Source: Microbacterium forte
Lineage (GTDB): Bacteria; Actinomycetota; Actinomycetes; Actinomycetales; Microbacteriaceae
Direction of reading: 5' to 3'
Length of the DNA stretch: 64,000 nucleotides
NCBI RefSeq assembly: GCF_031885415.1
Contig: NZ_CP116871.1
Span: 2,914,001-2,978,000 of the forward strand
Shown: piece after piece, positions 9,373-18,101 of the stretch
Position numbering within the stretch: position 1 is the first letter of the stretch
Layout of the letters: every line of letters starts with the position of its first letter
Notes under the pieces: model-generated
Seen by the model: the letters and a program-made list of their open reading frames with translations, nothing else
What the model was told of the DNA's origin: nothing
Database searches by the model: none
Translations under genes and position numbers: made by a program

Positions 9373-10557
9373 ATGAGCACGCGCAGCGAAGCCGTCCTGG
9401 TCGATGTCGTCCGCACCCCCGTCGGGCGGGGCAAGCCGGGCGGCGCCCTGTCGGGTGTGCATCCCGTCGATCTGGCGGCGGGCGCGTTGGGCGCGATCCT
9501 CGAACGCAACGGTCTGGAATCGCGGCAGATCGACGACGTGCTGCTCGGCTGCGTGAGCCAGGTGGGCGATCAGTCGTCGAACATCGCCCGTCAGGCCGTG
9601 CTCGCCGCGGGCTTCGACGAGACGATCCCCGCCACGACGATCGACCGTCAGTGCGGGTCGAGTCAGCAGGCGGTGCACTTCGCCGCGCAGGGGATCATGG
9701 CCGGGGCTTACGACGCGGTCATCGTCGGAGGTGTCGAGTCGATGAGCCGCGTGCCGCTCGGCTCGTCCGCAGCCGGCGGAAGCCCGATGTCGCCCCGCCT
9801 GCGTGAGCGCTACCCCGAAGGCCTCGTGAACCAGGGCGTCTCGGCCGAGCTCATCGCCCAGCGCTGGGGCCTCGATCGTGCTGCACTCGATGACTATGCG
9901 GCAGAGTCGCATCGCCGCGCGGCGGATGCCTGGGGGAGCGGCTTCTTCGACCGCACGATCATCCCGGTCACCGAGGCGCCGGATGCCGCGGTCGACGAGA
10001 CCGTGCGCGCCGGCACGACGGCCGAAGGGCTCGCGGGGCTGAACCCGGCGTTCCGCACCGACGCGCTCGCCGCGCGGTTCCCCGAGGTCGGTTGGAGGAT
10101 CACGCCCGGCAACTCGTCACCGCTCACCGACGGGGCATCCGCCGCACTGTTGATGAGCGCAGAGCGCGCCGACGCGCTGGGGCTCACGCCGCGTGCGAGG
10201 TTCCACGCGTTCACGGTGGTCGGAGACGACCCGCTGATGATGCTCACCGGGCCGATCCCCGCCACGCGGCGCATCCTCGAGCGCACCGGACTCACGATCG
10301 ACGACCTCGACGCCTACGAGGTCAACGAGGCGTTCGCGTCGGTGCCGCTCGCCTGGGCCGCCGAGCTCGGGGCGGACGCCGCGAGACTCAACCCACGCGG
10401 AGGAGCGATCGCCCTCGGGCACGCTCTCGGCTCGTCGGGCACCCGCCTGCTCGGAACCCTCATCGACCAGCTCGACGCGGTCGGCGGACGATTCGGCCTG
10501 CAGACCATGTGCGAGGGCGGCGGCATGGCGAACGCCACGATCATCGAGCGCCTCTAG
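9373..10557 (+). CDS. Thiolase family protein (acetyl-CoA C-acyltransferase)
   Basis: Protein of 394 aa, normal thiolase length. It should cleave 3-ketoacyl-CoA with CoA to acetyl-CoA plus a shortened acyl-CoA, or run in reverse. The nucleophilic cysteine is in TIDRQCGSSQQAVHFA; NEAFASVPLAWA, NPRGGAIALGHALGSSGTR and the C-terminal MCEGGGMANA supply the other active-site residues. The ATG at 9373 is preceded by TAGGAGG only 1 nt away, an unusually short spacing, while GAGAAT at 9359-9364 could be the -10 of a near-leaderless transcript. No beta-oxidation genes adjoin it, so the chain specificity is unknown. Confidence 0.93.
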   Translation: MSTRSEAVLVDVVRTPVGRGKPGGALSGVHPVDLAAGALGAILERNGLESRQIDDVLLGCVSQVGDQSSNIARQAVLAAGFDETIPATTIDRQCGSSQQAVHFAAQGIMAGAYDAVIVGGVESMSRVPLGSSAAGGSPMSPRLRERYPEGLVNQGVSAELIAQRWGLDRAALDDYAAESHRRAADAWGSGFFDRTIIPVTEAPDAAVDETVRAGTTAEGLAGLNPAFRTDALAARFPEVGWRITPGNSSPLTDGASAALLMSAERADALGLTPRARFHAFTVVGDDPLMMLTGPIPATRRILERTGLTIDDLDAYEVNEAFASVPLAWAAELGADAARLNPRGGAIALGHALGSSGTRLLGTLIDQLDAVGGRFGLQTMCEGGGMANATIIERL

Positions 10558-10701
10558 CCCCGGCATCCGGGACTCTCCCCGGCATCCGGCATACCCGTGC
10601 CGAGTCGATGCGCGCCAGCCGAGTCCAGATCCGGTGAATTCGGACGCGCGGAGGGCACGCGAACGTGCGGAGCGCCCGCACGCAGACGGACAAGACAGAG
10701 A

Positions 10702-10733
10702 AGACCCCCGCCGACCCGATTCGACGGGGGTCT
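10702..10733 (+). terminator. Hairpin after the thiolase gene
   Basis: AGACCCCCG (10702-10710) and CGGGGGTCT (10725-10733) form a 9-bp perfect GC-rich stem with a 14-nt loop. There is no T tract. It lies 145 nt after the thiolase stop in the 486-bp gap before the amylase gene; the rest of that gap holds the operators and promoter noted next. Confidence 0.5.
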
Positions 10734-10883
10734 CTTCGGGAGCAGACGCTCACCGTAGGCGCGGATGACGTGACTACCCGATCCGGTCTGAGTCTGTGTC
10801 CGCGCATGTGCAGTTGTAGTCGGCGAAGGTGTCCGGACGGTGAACGCGGCGAGAAATCCTCATCATCCGAGATCCGCCACTCT

Positions 10884-10896
10884 GGAAGCGTTTGCG
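10884..10896. promoter_or_regulatory. Imperfect LacI-type operator upstream of the amylopullulanase
   Basis: GGAAGCGTTTGCG has the AAGCG/GTTT core of LacI/MalR-type sites and lies 64 bp upstream of the perfect site at 10948. Two spaced sites would allow looping. This call is by resemblance only. Confidence 0.4.
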
Positions 10897-10947
10897 ACTT
10901 TCGACCAGCACCGCCCCGCGCACCCCTGACTTTTCGCCACAGCACTC

Positions 10948-10987
10948 CTGCAAGCGCTTGCAGTCCGGAGCGACGCCCTGCTAGCTT
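10948..10987 (+). promoter_or_regulatory. Perfect LacI-type operator overlapping the amylopullulanase promoter
   Basis: CTGCAAGCGCTTGCAG at 10948-10963 is a perfect 16-bp palindrome with the central CG and AAGCGCTT core of LacI-family (MalR-like) operators. Its right half supplies TTGCAG (10958-10963) as a -35, followed after 18 nt by TAGCTT (10982-10987) as -10. Binding would therefore block polymerase. No LacI gene lies next to it; the regulator would act in trans. Confidence 0.7.
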
Positions 10988-11043
10988 CACTCGCAAGCCT
11001 TCGGACACGTCGTCGTGTCCGCCCGCCATCCAGGGAGCATCAC

Positions 11044-14000
11044 TTGTTCAAGCCGGCTCGGTCGAAGACGACCGCCTCACGTCCGCTCGCCCTTCTCGCC
11101 GCCGCCGCGCTCGTCGTCTCGGGGTTCGGCGCCGCCGGCACCCTGGGCCCACCGCCCGCTTCCGCCGCCGATCGAACCGTGGCCCTCGTGGGATCGCTGC
11201 AGTCCGAACTCGGCTGCGCTGCCGACTGGGCGCCCGACTGCGCCGAGACCGAGCTCGAGCCCACGGGCGCCGAGGGCGTCTACTCCGCCGAGTTCGAGGT
11301 GCCGGCGGGCACCTGGCAGTACAAGGTCGCGGTTAACGACGGCTGGGACGAGGCGTACGGCCTCGACGGCGGCGCCGACGACATCCCCCTCACGGTCGCG
11401 GGCCCGACGACCCTGCGCTTCACGTTCGACGACACCCTCAAGCGGGTGGGTCTCGAGGCGACCGAGGTGCGCGGCGGCTACACGGCAGACGACGACGCGC
11501 TGGTCGAGAGCCCGGCACGTCAGGCAGGAGCCGGCGAGCAGTTCTACTTCGTGATGACGGATCGCTTCGCGAACGGCGACACCTCCAACGACGCCGGCGG
11601 CCTCGAGGGCGATCGGCTCACCACCGGGTTCGACCCCACCGACAAGGGCTTCTACCAGGGCGGCGACATCGCCGGCATCCGCGACAACCTCGACTACATC
11701 GAAGGACTCGGCACCTCGGCGATCTGGCTGACGCCCAGCTTCGCCAACAAGCCGGTACAGGGCGAGGGCGCGAACGCCTCGGCCGGGTACCACGGCTATT
11801 GGATCACCGACTTCACGCGCATCGACCCCCACCTCGGCACGAACGAAGAGCTGCAGGCGCTGATCGCCGACGCGCACGCCCGCGGCATCAAGGTGTACTT
11901 CGACATCATCACCAACCACACCGCCGACGTGATCGACTACGCCGAGGGCCAGTACTCCTACATCGACCAGGCGACGCGTCCCTACACGGATGCCGCGGGC
12001 ACCGCGTTCGACCCGGCCGACCACGCGGGCACCGGTGGCTTCCCCGAGCTCGACCCGGCGACGAGCTTCCCCTATACGCCGGTGGTCGCCGACAGCGAGA
12101 CCGACGTCAAGGTCCCCGCCTGGCTGAACGACCCCTCGCTCTATCACAACCGCGGCAACTCGACCTGGTCGGGCGAGTCGGTCACCTACGGCGACTTCGA
12201 CGGACTCGACGACCTGATGACCGAGCACCCGACCGTCGTCAACGGCTTCGTCGAGGTGTACGACAAGTGGATCGACCTGGGCATCGACGGCTTCCGCATC
12301 GACACCGTCAAGCACGTGAACTTCGAGTTCTGGGAGAAGTGGACAGCTGACGTCCTGGACTACGCGCATGAGCAGGGCAACGACGACTTCTTCATGTTCG
12401 GCGAGGTCTACGACGCCGATCCGGTGAAGCTCGCACCCTACGTGCGCGACACCGACATGAACTCGATCCTCGACTTCACCTTCCAGTCCTCCGCCGTCAG
12501 CTATGCGTCCGGCAACTCGGCCAAGGGCCTGCAGTCCCTCTTCGCGGGCGACGACCGCTACACGACACCCGATTCGTCGTCGACCGCCCTGCCCACGTTC
12601 CTCGGCAACCACGACATGGGGCGGGTCGGATCCTTCCTGCAGTCGACGGATGCTCCGCTGCAGCGCGACGAGCTGGCGCACGAGCTCATGTTCCTCACCC
12701 GCGGCCAGCCCGTCGTCTACTACGGCGACGAGCAGGGCTTCACGGGCGCCGGCGGCGACAAGAACGCCAGGCAGTCGCTGTTCGCCACCCAGGTGGCCGA
12801 GTACGCGGACCAGAACCTCATCACCGGCGAGCAGGCGGGCTCCGTCGACCGCTACGCGACGGATGCCGCGCTCTACGAGCACATCGCCGCGCTGTCAGAG
12901 CTCCGCGAGTCGAACCCGGCTCTCGGCGAGGGCGCGCAGATCGAGCGCTACGCGGCGTCCGGCGCAGGCGTCTACGCCTTCTCGCGGGTGGATGCCGACG
13001 ACAAGGTCGAGTACCTGGTCGCGGTGAACAACGCCGCGACCGCGCAGACGGTCGACCTCGCGACGCTGACCGCCGACGCCTCCTACGAGGTGCTCTACGG
13101 TGACGCCGCACCCCTCACCACGGATGCCGGCGCCGCTGCCTCGATCACGGTGCCGGCCCTGTCGGCCGTGGTCTGGAAGGCCGACTCCACCGTCACGGCG
13201 CCGACCGAGGCGGCATCCGTCTCGGTGTCCGCGCCGGCCGCCGGCGCCGGTGTCTCAGGTCAGTCCGCCGTGCAGGCCGACATCGCCGACCAGTGGGCGC
13301 AGACCAGCTTCGCCTGGCGCGTCGTCGGCTCTGACGAGTGGCAGGCCCTGGGCTCGGCGGAGGACACCGATCCGCGTGTCTTCCACGACATCCGCGATCT
13401 CGCGAACGGCACGCTCCTCGAGTATCGGGCGGTGACGACCGACGCCGCCGGCAATCACGCCGCCGCCTCGACCTATGCCTCGGTCGGCAACGCGGTGACG
13501 CTCGAAGTGGGCGAGGAGCCCGAGTCGCCGATCGACATGGTGACGGTGCCAGGCAGCCTCAACTCCGAGATGGGCTGCGCGGGCGACTGGGATCCGGCGT
13601 GTGAGAAGGCGAAGCTGACCCTTCGTGCCGACGGCGTGTGGGAGGGGACCTTCGACCTGCCGGCGGGCGACTACGAGTACAAGGCCGCGGTCAACGGCAG
13701 CTGGGCGATCAACTACGGAGCGAACGGTGTGCCGGACGGCGCGAACGTCACTCTCGCCCATGCGGGCGGGCCGATCACCTTCTACTTCGACCCGCGCACG
13801 AACATCGTGCAGTCCACGGCAGACGGCCCCATCGTGACGCTGCCCGGCTCTCTGCAGGACGAGCTCGGGTGTGCGGCCGACTGGTCGCCCGACTGCCTCG
13901 GCACCCTGATGGCCGACGGCGACCGCGACGGCGTCTACGAGTTCTCGACCGCGGATCTGCCGACCGGCGCCTACGAGCTCAAGGTCGCGCACGGCCTGAG

Positions 14001-17000
14001 CTGGGCCGAGAACTACGGAGCCGACGGAGTGCCCGGCGGCGCGAACATCTCGTTCAGCGCCACCGAGGGCACGGTGACGTCGTTCCGCTACACGCTGGCG
14101 ACGCACGTGCTCGAGGTCGGCGGGGACACCCCGCAGCTCCCCGGCGTCGGCGAGCAGCGCGCGCACTGGGTCGATGCCGAGACGATCGCATGGCCGGCCA
14201 CGCTCGGGTCCGTCGAGAGGGCGGCCTTCCAGCTCTATTCCTCGGCAGACGCGTCACTCGCCGTGGTCGACGGCGCGGTCGCGGGAGCAGAGCCGATCGC
14301 GCTCGACGTGATCGACGGGGGTCTGACCGATGAACAGCTCACCCGATTCCCGGCGCTCGACGGCTACCTCGCCCTACGGGTGACGGACGCGGATGCCGCG
14401 GCGCTGCTGCGCACGCAGCTCGCGGTCGCCCAGCGTGACGAGGCAGGAGCGCTCACCGCGTTCACCGGCGTGCAGATCGCGGGTGTGCTCGACGACGTCT
14501 ACGCGGCTGCACTCGACGACGTCGATCTCGGTGTGACGTTCTCGGGCAAGAACCCGACGTTCCGGCTGTGGGCGCCGACCGCGCAGAGCGCGACGCTGCT
14601 CACCTGGAACGAGGGTGCCGAGGGCGACCCCGTGCGCCACGAGGCCACATGGGATGCCGCGTCGGGTGTGTGGTCGGTGAAGGGCAAGAAGGATCTCAAG
14701 GGCGACGAATACCTCTGGGAGGTCGTCGTCTACGCTCCGACCACCGGGGCCATCGAGACGAACCAGGTCACCGATCCATACTCGATCGCCCTCACGCGGA
14801 ACTCGCAGCGTTCGGTCGCCATCGATCTCGACGACAAGGCCTGGCAGCCGAAGCAGTGGCAGAAGACGCCGTCGCCGATCGTGGAGCGGGCGGTCGACCG
14901 CGCGATCTACGAGCTGCACATCAGGGACTTCTCGATCAGCGACGAGATGGTTCCGGCTGCGGAGCGAGGCACCTACCTCGCCTTCACCCGTGACAGCGCA
15001 GGCACCGATCAGCTCACGCAGCTCGCGGATGCCGGCATCAACACCGTGCACCTGCTGCCGTCGTTCGACATCGCGTCGATCGAGGAGGACAGAGCGGTGC
15101 AGGCGATGCCTGACTGCGACCTCGCCTCGTTCGGCCCCGCCGATTCGGCGCAGCAGGCGTGCATCCAGGCGGTCGCCGATGCCGACGGATTCAACTGGGG
15201 CTACGACCCGTACCACTACTCGACGCCCGAGGGCTCGTACGCGGTCGATGCCGACGGCGGGGCGAGGGTCAGCGAGTTCCGGTCGATGGTCGGCGCGCTG
15301 CACGACATGGACCTCCAGGTCGTCCTCGACCAGGTGTTCAACCACACCGCGGCATCCGGTCAGGCCGAGAAGTCGGTGCTCGACCAGGTGGTTCCCGGCT
15401 ACTACCACCGGCTCAACGCGGCGGGCGGCGTCGAGACCTCGACGTGCTGCCAGAACGTCGCGACCGAGCACCTCGCCGCAGAGAAGCTCATGGTCGACTC
15501 GATCGTGACCTGGGCGCGCGACTACAAGGTCGACGGCTTCCGGTTCGACCTCATGGGGCACCACTCGACGACGAACATGCAGGCCATCCGTGACGCGCTC
15601 GACGCGCTGACGTTCAAGAAGGACGGCGTCGACGGATCGGCGATCCACCTGTACGGCGAGGGCTGGAACTTCGGCGAGGTCGCCGACAACGCCCTGTTCG
15701 AGCAGGCCACACAGGGCCAGCTCGGAGGCACGGGCATCGGGACGTTCAACGACCGGCTGCGCGATGCCGTGCACGGTGGCAGCCCGGTCGATGCCTCGTC
15801 GACGTTCCGCCAGGGGTTCGGCACGGGTCTCGGAACCGATCCGAACGGCGATCCGATCAACGGCACCGTCGAGCGGGCGCTCGCCGACCTCGGGCACGAG
15901 ACCGATCTGGTCAAGCTCGGGCTCGCAGGCAATCTGCGCGACTTCACGTTCACGACGAGCGACGGCGCAGTGACGGCCGGAGAGGCCATCGACTACCGCG
16001 GCTCGGCGGCGGGCTATGCCGACCAGCCGGACGAGACGATCAACTACGTCGACGCGCACGACAACGAGACGCTCTACGACCTCTCGGTGCTCAAGCTGCC
16101 GGTGGACACCCCGATGGCCGACCGCGTGCGCATGAACACGCTGGAGCTCGCGACCGTGACGCTCTCGCAGTCTCCGTCGTTCTGGCACGCGGGCACCGAG
16201 CTGCTGCGGTCGAAGTCCCTCGACCGCAACAGCTACAACTCGGGCGACTGGTTCAACCGCATCGATTGGACGGGTCAGGAGTCGACCTTCGGCTCCGGGC
16301 TCCCGACAGCCGCCGACAATGAGGAGAAGTGGCCGATCATGGCGCCGCTGCTCGCCGACCCCGCGCTCACGCCCGCCCCCGCCGACATGGCGGCAGCCGA
16401 GGCATCCGCTCTCGACCTGCTGCGCATACGCGACGAGGTCGACCTGCTGCGTCTCGGCTCGGCCGAGCTGATCCAGCAGAAGGTCACGTTCCCGAACGGC
16501 GGAGCGGGCGCAGCGCCCGGCGTGATCCTCATGCAGATCGACGATCTGGCGGGTCCCGATGCCGACGCAGAGCTCGACGGAGCACTCGTCGCGTTCAACT
16601 CCTCGCCCTCGCCGGTCACGCAGACGGTGACCGGCTTGGCCGGGCGCTCGTTCGCACTGACGCCGGCTCAGGCGAACGGAGCGGATGCCGTGGTCAAGAC
16701 CACCACCTGGGACGCCGCGACCGGCACCGTGACGATCCCCGCCCGCTCGGTCGCCGTGCTCGTCGACGACCAGGTGCAGCCGATCGACACCCGCGTGCGT
16801 GCCACGTCGGACACTCTCGTGAAGGCGGGCAGGAGCGCGACCGTGAAGGTGACCGTCACCGCAGACGACGGCAGCGCCCCGGTGGGAACTGTGACGGTGC
16901 ACGACCGCGGCAAGGTCGTCGCCACCATCGAGCTGACGCCGGCCGACAAGGGCAGGGCCACGGTCTCGGTGCCGAAGCTCGGTCGGGGGATCCACCTGCT

Positions 17001-17076
17001 CACGGTGCGATTCGACGGCACGGAACCGTGGCAGGACTCGCGCGGCTCGCGCAGTCTGCCCGTGATCGTCTACTAG
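11044..17076 (+). CDS. Secreted modular alpha-amylase/pullulanase fusion (two GH13 domains)
   Basis: A 2010-aa exported enzyme for starch, glycogen and pullulan. A signal peptide (about 1-41, ending PASA before ADR) is followed by an X25-like starch-associated module (45-135), a GH13 alpha-amylase domain (165 to about 590; nucleophile D420 in GFRIDTVKHV, acid E454 in FGEVYD, D524 in GNHDMGR) with its C-domain, an FnIII-like segment (about 720-820), two more X25-like modules (from about 833 and 932), a pullulanase N-terminal and CBM48 region (1040-1260; FRLWAPTAQS), a second GH13 pullulanase domain (D1502 in VDGFRFDLMG, E1539 in YGEGWNFGEV, D1673 in DAHDNETLYD, and YDPYHYSTPEGSYA), and an Ig-like C-terminal domain (1925-2010). 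Start is TTG at 11044, with AGGGAG 6 nt upstream. Both active sites look intact, so the chain should cut alpha-1,4 and alpha-1,6 bonds. Confidence 0.95.
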   Translation: MFKPARSKTTASRPLALLAAAALVVSGFGAAGTLGPPPASAADRTVALVGSLQSELGCAADWAPDCAETELEPTGAEGVYSAEFEVPAGTWQYKVAVNDGWDEAYGLDGGADDIPLTVAGPTTLRFTFDDTLKRVGLEATEVRGGYTADDDALVESPARQAGAGEQFYFVMTDRFANGDTSNDAGGLEGDRLTTGFDPTDKGFYQGGDIAGIRDNLDYIEGLGTSAIWLTPSFANKPVQGEGANASAGYHGYWITDFTRIDPHLGTNEELQALIADAHARGIKVYFDIITNHTADVIDYAEGQYSYIDQATRPYTDAAGTAFDPADHAGTGGFPELDPATSFPYTPVVADSETDVKVPAWLNDPSLYHNRGNSTWSGESVTYGDFDGLDDLMTEHPTVVNGFVEVYDKWIDLGIDGFRIDTVKHVNFEFWEKWTADVLDYAHEQGNDDFFMFGEVYDADPVKLAPYVRDTDMNSILDFTFQSSAVSYASGNSAKGLQSLFAGDDRYTTPDSSSTALPTFLGNHDMGRVGSFLQSTDAPLQRDELAHELMFLTRGQPVVYYGDEQGFTGAGGDKNARQSLFATQVAEYADQNLITGEQAGSVDRYATDAALYEHIAALSELRESNPALGEGAQIERYAASGAGVYAFSRVDADDKVEYLVAVNNAATAQTVDLATLTADASYEVLYGDAAPLTTDAGAAASITVPALSAVVWKADSTVTAPTEAASVSVSAPAAGAGVSGQSAVQADIADQWAQTSFAWRVVGSDEWQALGSAEDTDPRVFHDIRDLANGTLLEYRAVTTDAAGNHAAASTYASVGNAVTLEVGEEPESPIDMVTVPGSLNSEMGCAGDWDPACEKAKLTLRADGVWEGTFDLPAGDYEYKAAVNGSWAINYGANGVPDGANVTLAHAGGPITFYFDPRTNIVQSTADGPIVTLPGSLQDELGCAADWSPDCLGTLMADGDRDGVYEFSTADLPTGAYELKVAHGLSWAENYGADGVPGGANISFSATEGTVTSFRYTLATHVLEVGGDTPQLPGVGEQRAHWVDAETIAWPATLGSVERAAFQLYSSADASLAVVDGAVAGAEPIALDVIDGGLTDEQLTRFPALDGYLALRVTDADAAALLRTQLAVAQRDEAGALTAFTGVQIAGVLDDVYAAALDDVDLGVTFSGKNPTFRLWAPTAQSATLLTWNEGAEGDPVRHEATWDAASGVWSVKGKKDLKGDEYLWEVVVYAPTTGAIETNQVTDPYSIALTRNSQRSVAIDLDDKAWQPKQWQKTPSPIVERAVDRAIYELHIRDFSISDEMVPAAERGTYLAFTRDSAGTDQLTQLADAGINTVHLLPSFDIASIEEDRAVQAMPDCDLASFGPADSAQQACIQAVADADGFNWGYDPYHYSTPEGSYAVDADGGARVSEFRSMVGALHDMDLQVVLDQVFNHTAASGQAEKSVLDQVVPGYYHRLNAAGGVETSTCCQNVATEHLAAEKLMVDSIVTWARDYKVDGFRFDLMGHHSTTNMQAIRDALDALTFKKDGVDGSAIHLYGEGWNFGEVADNALFEQATQGQLGGTGIGTFNDRLRDAVHGGSPVDASSTFRQGFGTGLGTDPNGDPINGTVERALADLGHETDLVKLGLAGNLRDFTFTTSDGAVTAGEAIDYRGSAAGYADQPDETINYVDAHDNETLYDLSVLKLPVDTPMADRVRMNTLELATVTLSQSPSFWHAGTELLRSKSLDRNSYNSGDWFNRIDWTGQESTFGSGLPTAADNEEKWPIMAPLLADPALTPAPADMAAAEASALDLLRIRDEVDLLRLGSAELIQQKVTFPNGGAGAAPGVILMQIDDLAGPDADAELDGALVAFNSSPSPVTQTVTGLAGRSFALTPAQANGADAVVKTTTWDAATGTVTIPARSVAVLVDDQVQPIDTRVRATSDTLVKAGRSATVKVTVTADDGSAPVGTVTVHDRGKVVATIELTPADKGRATVSVPKLGRGIHLLTVRFDGTEPWQDSRGSRSLPVIVY

Positions 17077-17083
17077 AACGAGG

Positions 17084-17122
17084 AGACCGGATGCCGGGGC
17101 GCATGTCCCCGGCATCCGGTCT
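17084..17122 (+). terminator. Perfect 16-bp hairpin after the amylopullulanase gene
   Basis: The 16-bp arm at 17084-17099 (AGACCGGATGCCGGGG) is exactly complementary to 17107-17122 with a 7-nt loop, 7 nt after the stop codon. There is no T tract, so termination would rely on the very stable stem; it may also serve the convergent gene that ends at 17136. Confidence 0.75.
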
Positions 17123-17135
17123 TCGTGCGGGCTCG

Positions 17136-18101
17136 CTACCAGGCGTAGGTCTCGGGAGCGGTACCGCCGGGACCCGGCCAGATGCGGTCGAGCTCGGCGA
17201 GCGTCTCGGCATCCAGCGTCACGTCGAGCGCCTCGACGGCCGAGTCGAGCTGGTCGATCGTCCGCGGGCCGATCACGGGAGCCGTCACCGCCGGCTGGTG
17301 CAGCAGCCAGGCGATCGCGACGACACCGGGGCGGATGCCGAGCTCGGCACAGAACGCCTCGTAGCGCTCGATCGCAGAACGACGGTCGCCGAGCGCGTCG
17401 AGACTCGACCGGGAGCGATCGGTCTTCTGGAGCACCCCGCCGAGCTGTCCGCTGGCCAGCGGCGACCAGGGCAGCAGCCCCATGCCGTACTGCTCCGCGG
17501 CGGGCACCACCTCGAGCTCGACGGTGCGCTCGGTGAGGTTGTACAGCGACTGCTCGGTGACCGGCGCCGGATAGCCCGCGGCCGACGCGATCTCGTGCAC
17601 GCGCGCGAGGTGCCAGCCGGCGAAGTTCGAGCTGCCGAGATAGGTGATCTTGCCCTGCTCGCGCAGCGTCGCGAAGGCGCTGAGCGTCTCGTCGAGCGGC
17701 ACCTCGCGGTCGATGTGGTGCATCTGGTACAGGTCGATGCGGTCGGTGCCGAGTCGCCGCAGCGATGCGTCGACCGAGGCGCGGATGTGCACAGCCGACA
17801 GACCCCGATCGTTCGATCGCGGGCCCATCACACCGAACACCTTGGTGGCGACGATCAGGTCGTCGCGGGTGCCGCGGTCCTTCATCCAGCGTCCGAGGAT
17901 CTCCTCCGACTGCCCGGGGTGGTCGCCCCACCGGCCTCCGCCGTAGACGTCGGCGGTGTCGATGAAGTCGATGCCGGCCTCGACCGCGCGATCCAGGATG
18001 GCGCGCGAGGCCTCTTCGTCGATCACGGGACCGAAGTTCATGGTGCCGAGGGCCAGGCGGCTCACTCGAGCGCCGGCTCGTCCGAGACGGGTGTACTGCA
18101 T
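17136..18101 (-). CDS. Aldo/keto reductase
   Basis: Protein of 321 aa with the AKR (TIM-barrel) fold. It reduces aldehydes or ketones with NADPH. Visible catalytic tetrad parts are D and Y in FIDTADVYGGG, the lysine in LIVATKVFG and the histidine region YQMHHIDR; GSSNFAGWHLA and SPLASGQLGG are cofactor-side motifs. Its ATG overlaps the stop codon of the upstream GH42 beta-galactosidase by 1 nt, so the two are translated from one message. That suggests a role on a sugar released by the glycosidase, but this is inference. Confidence 0.92.
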   Translation of the reverse strand: MQYTRLGRAGARVSRLALGTMNFGPVIDEEASRAILDRAVEAGIDFIDTADVYGGGRWGDHPGQSEEILGRWMKDRGTRDDLIVATKVFGVMGPRSNDRGLSAVHIRASVDASLRRLGTDRIDLYQMHHIDREVPLDETLSAFATLREQGKITYLGSSNFAGWHLARVHEIASAAGYPAPVTEQSLYNLTERTVELEVVPAAEQYGMGLLPWSPLASGQLGGVLQKTDRSRSSLDALGDRRSAIERYEAFCAELGIRPGVVAIAWLLHQPAVTAPVIGPRTIDQLDSAVEALDVTLDAETLAELDRIWPGPGGTAPETYAW

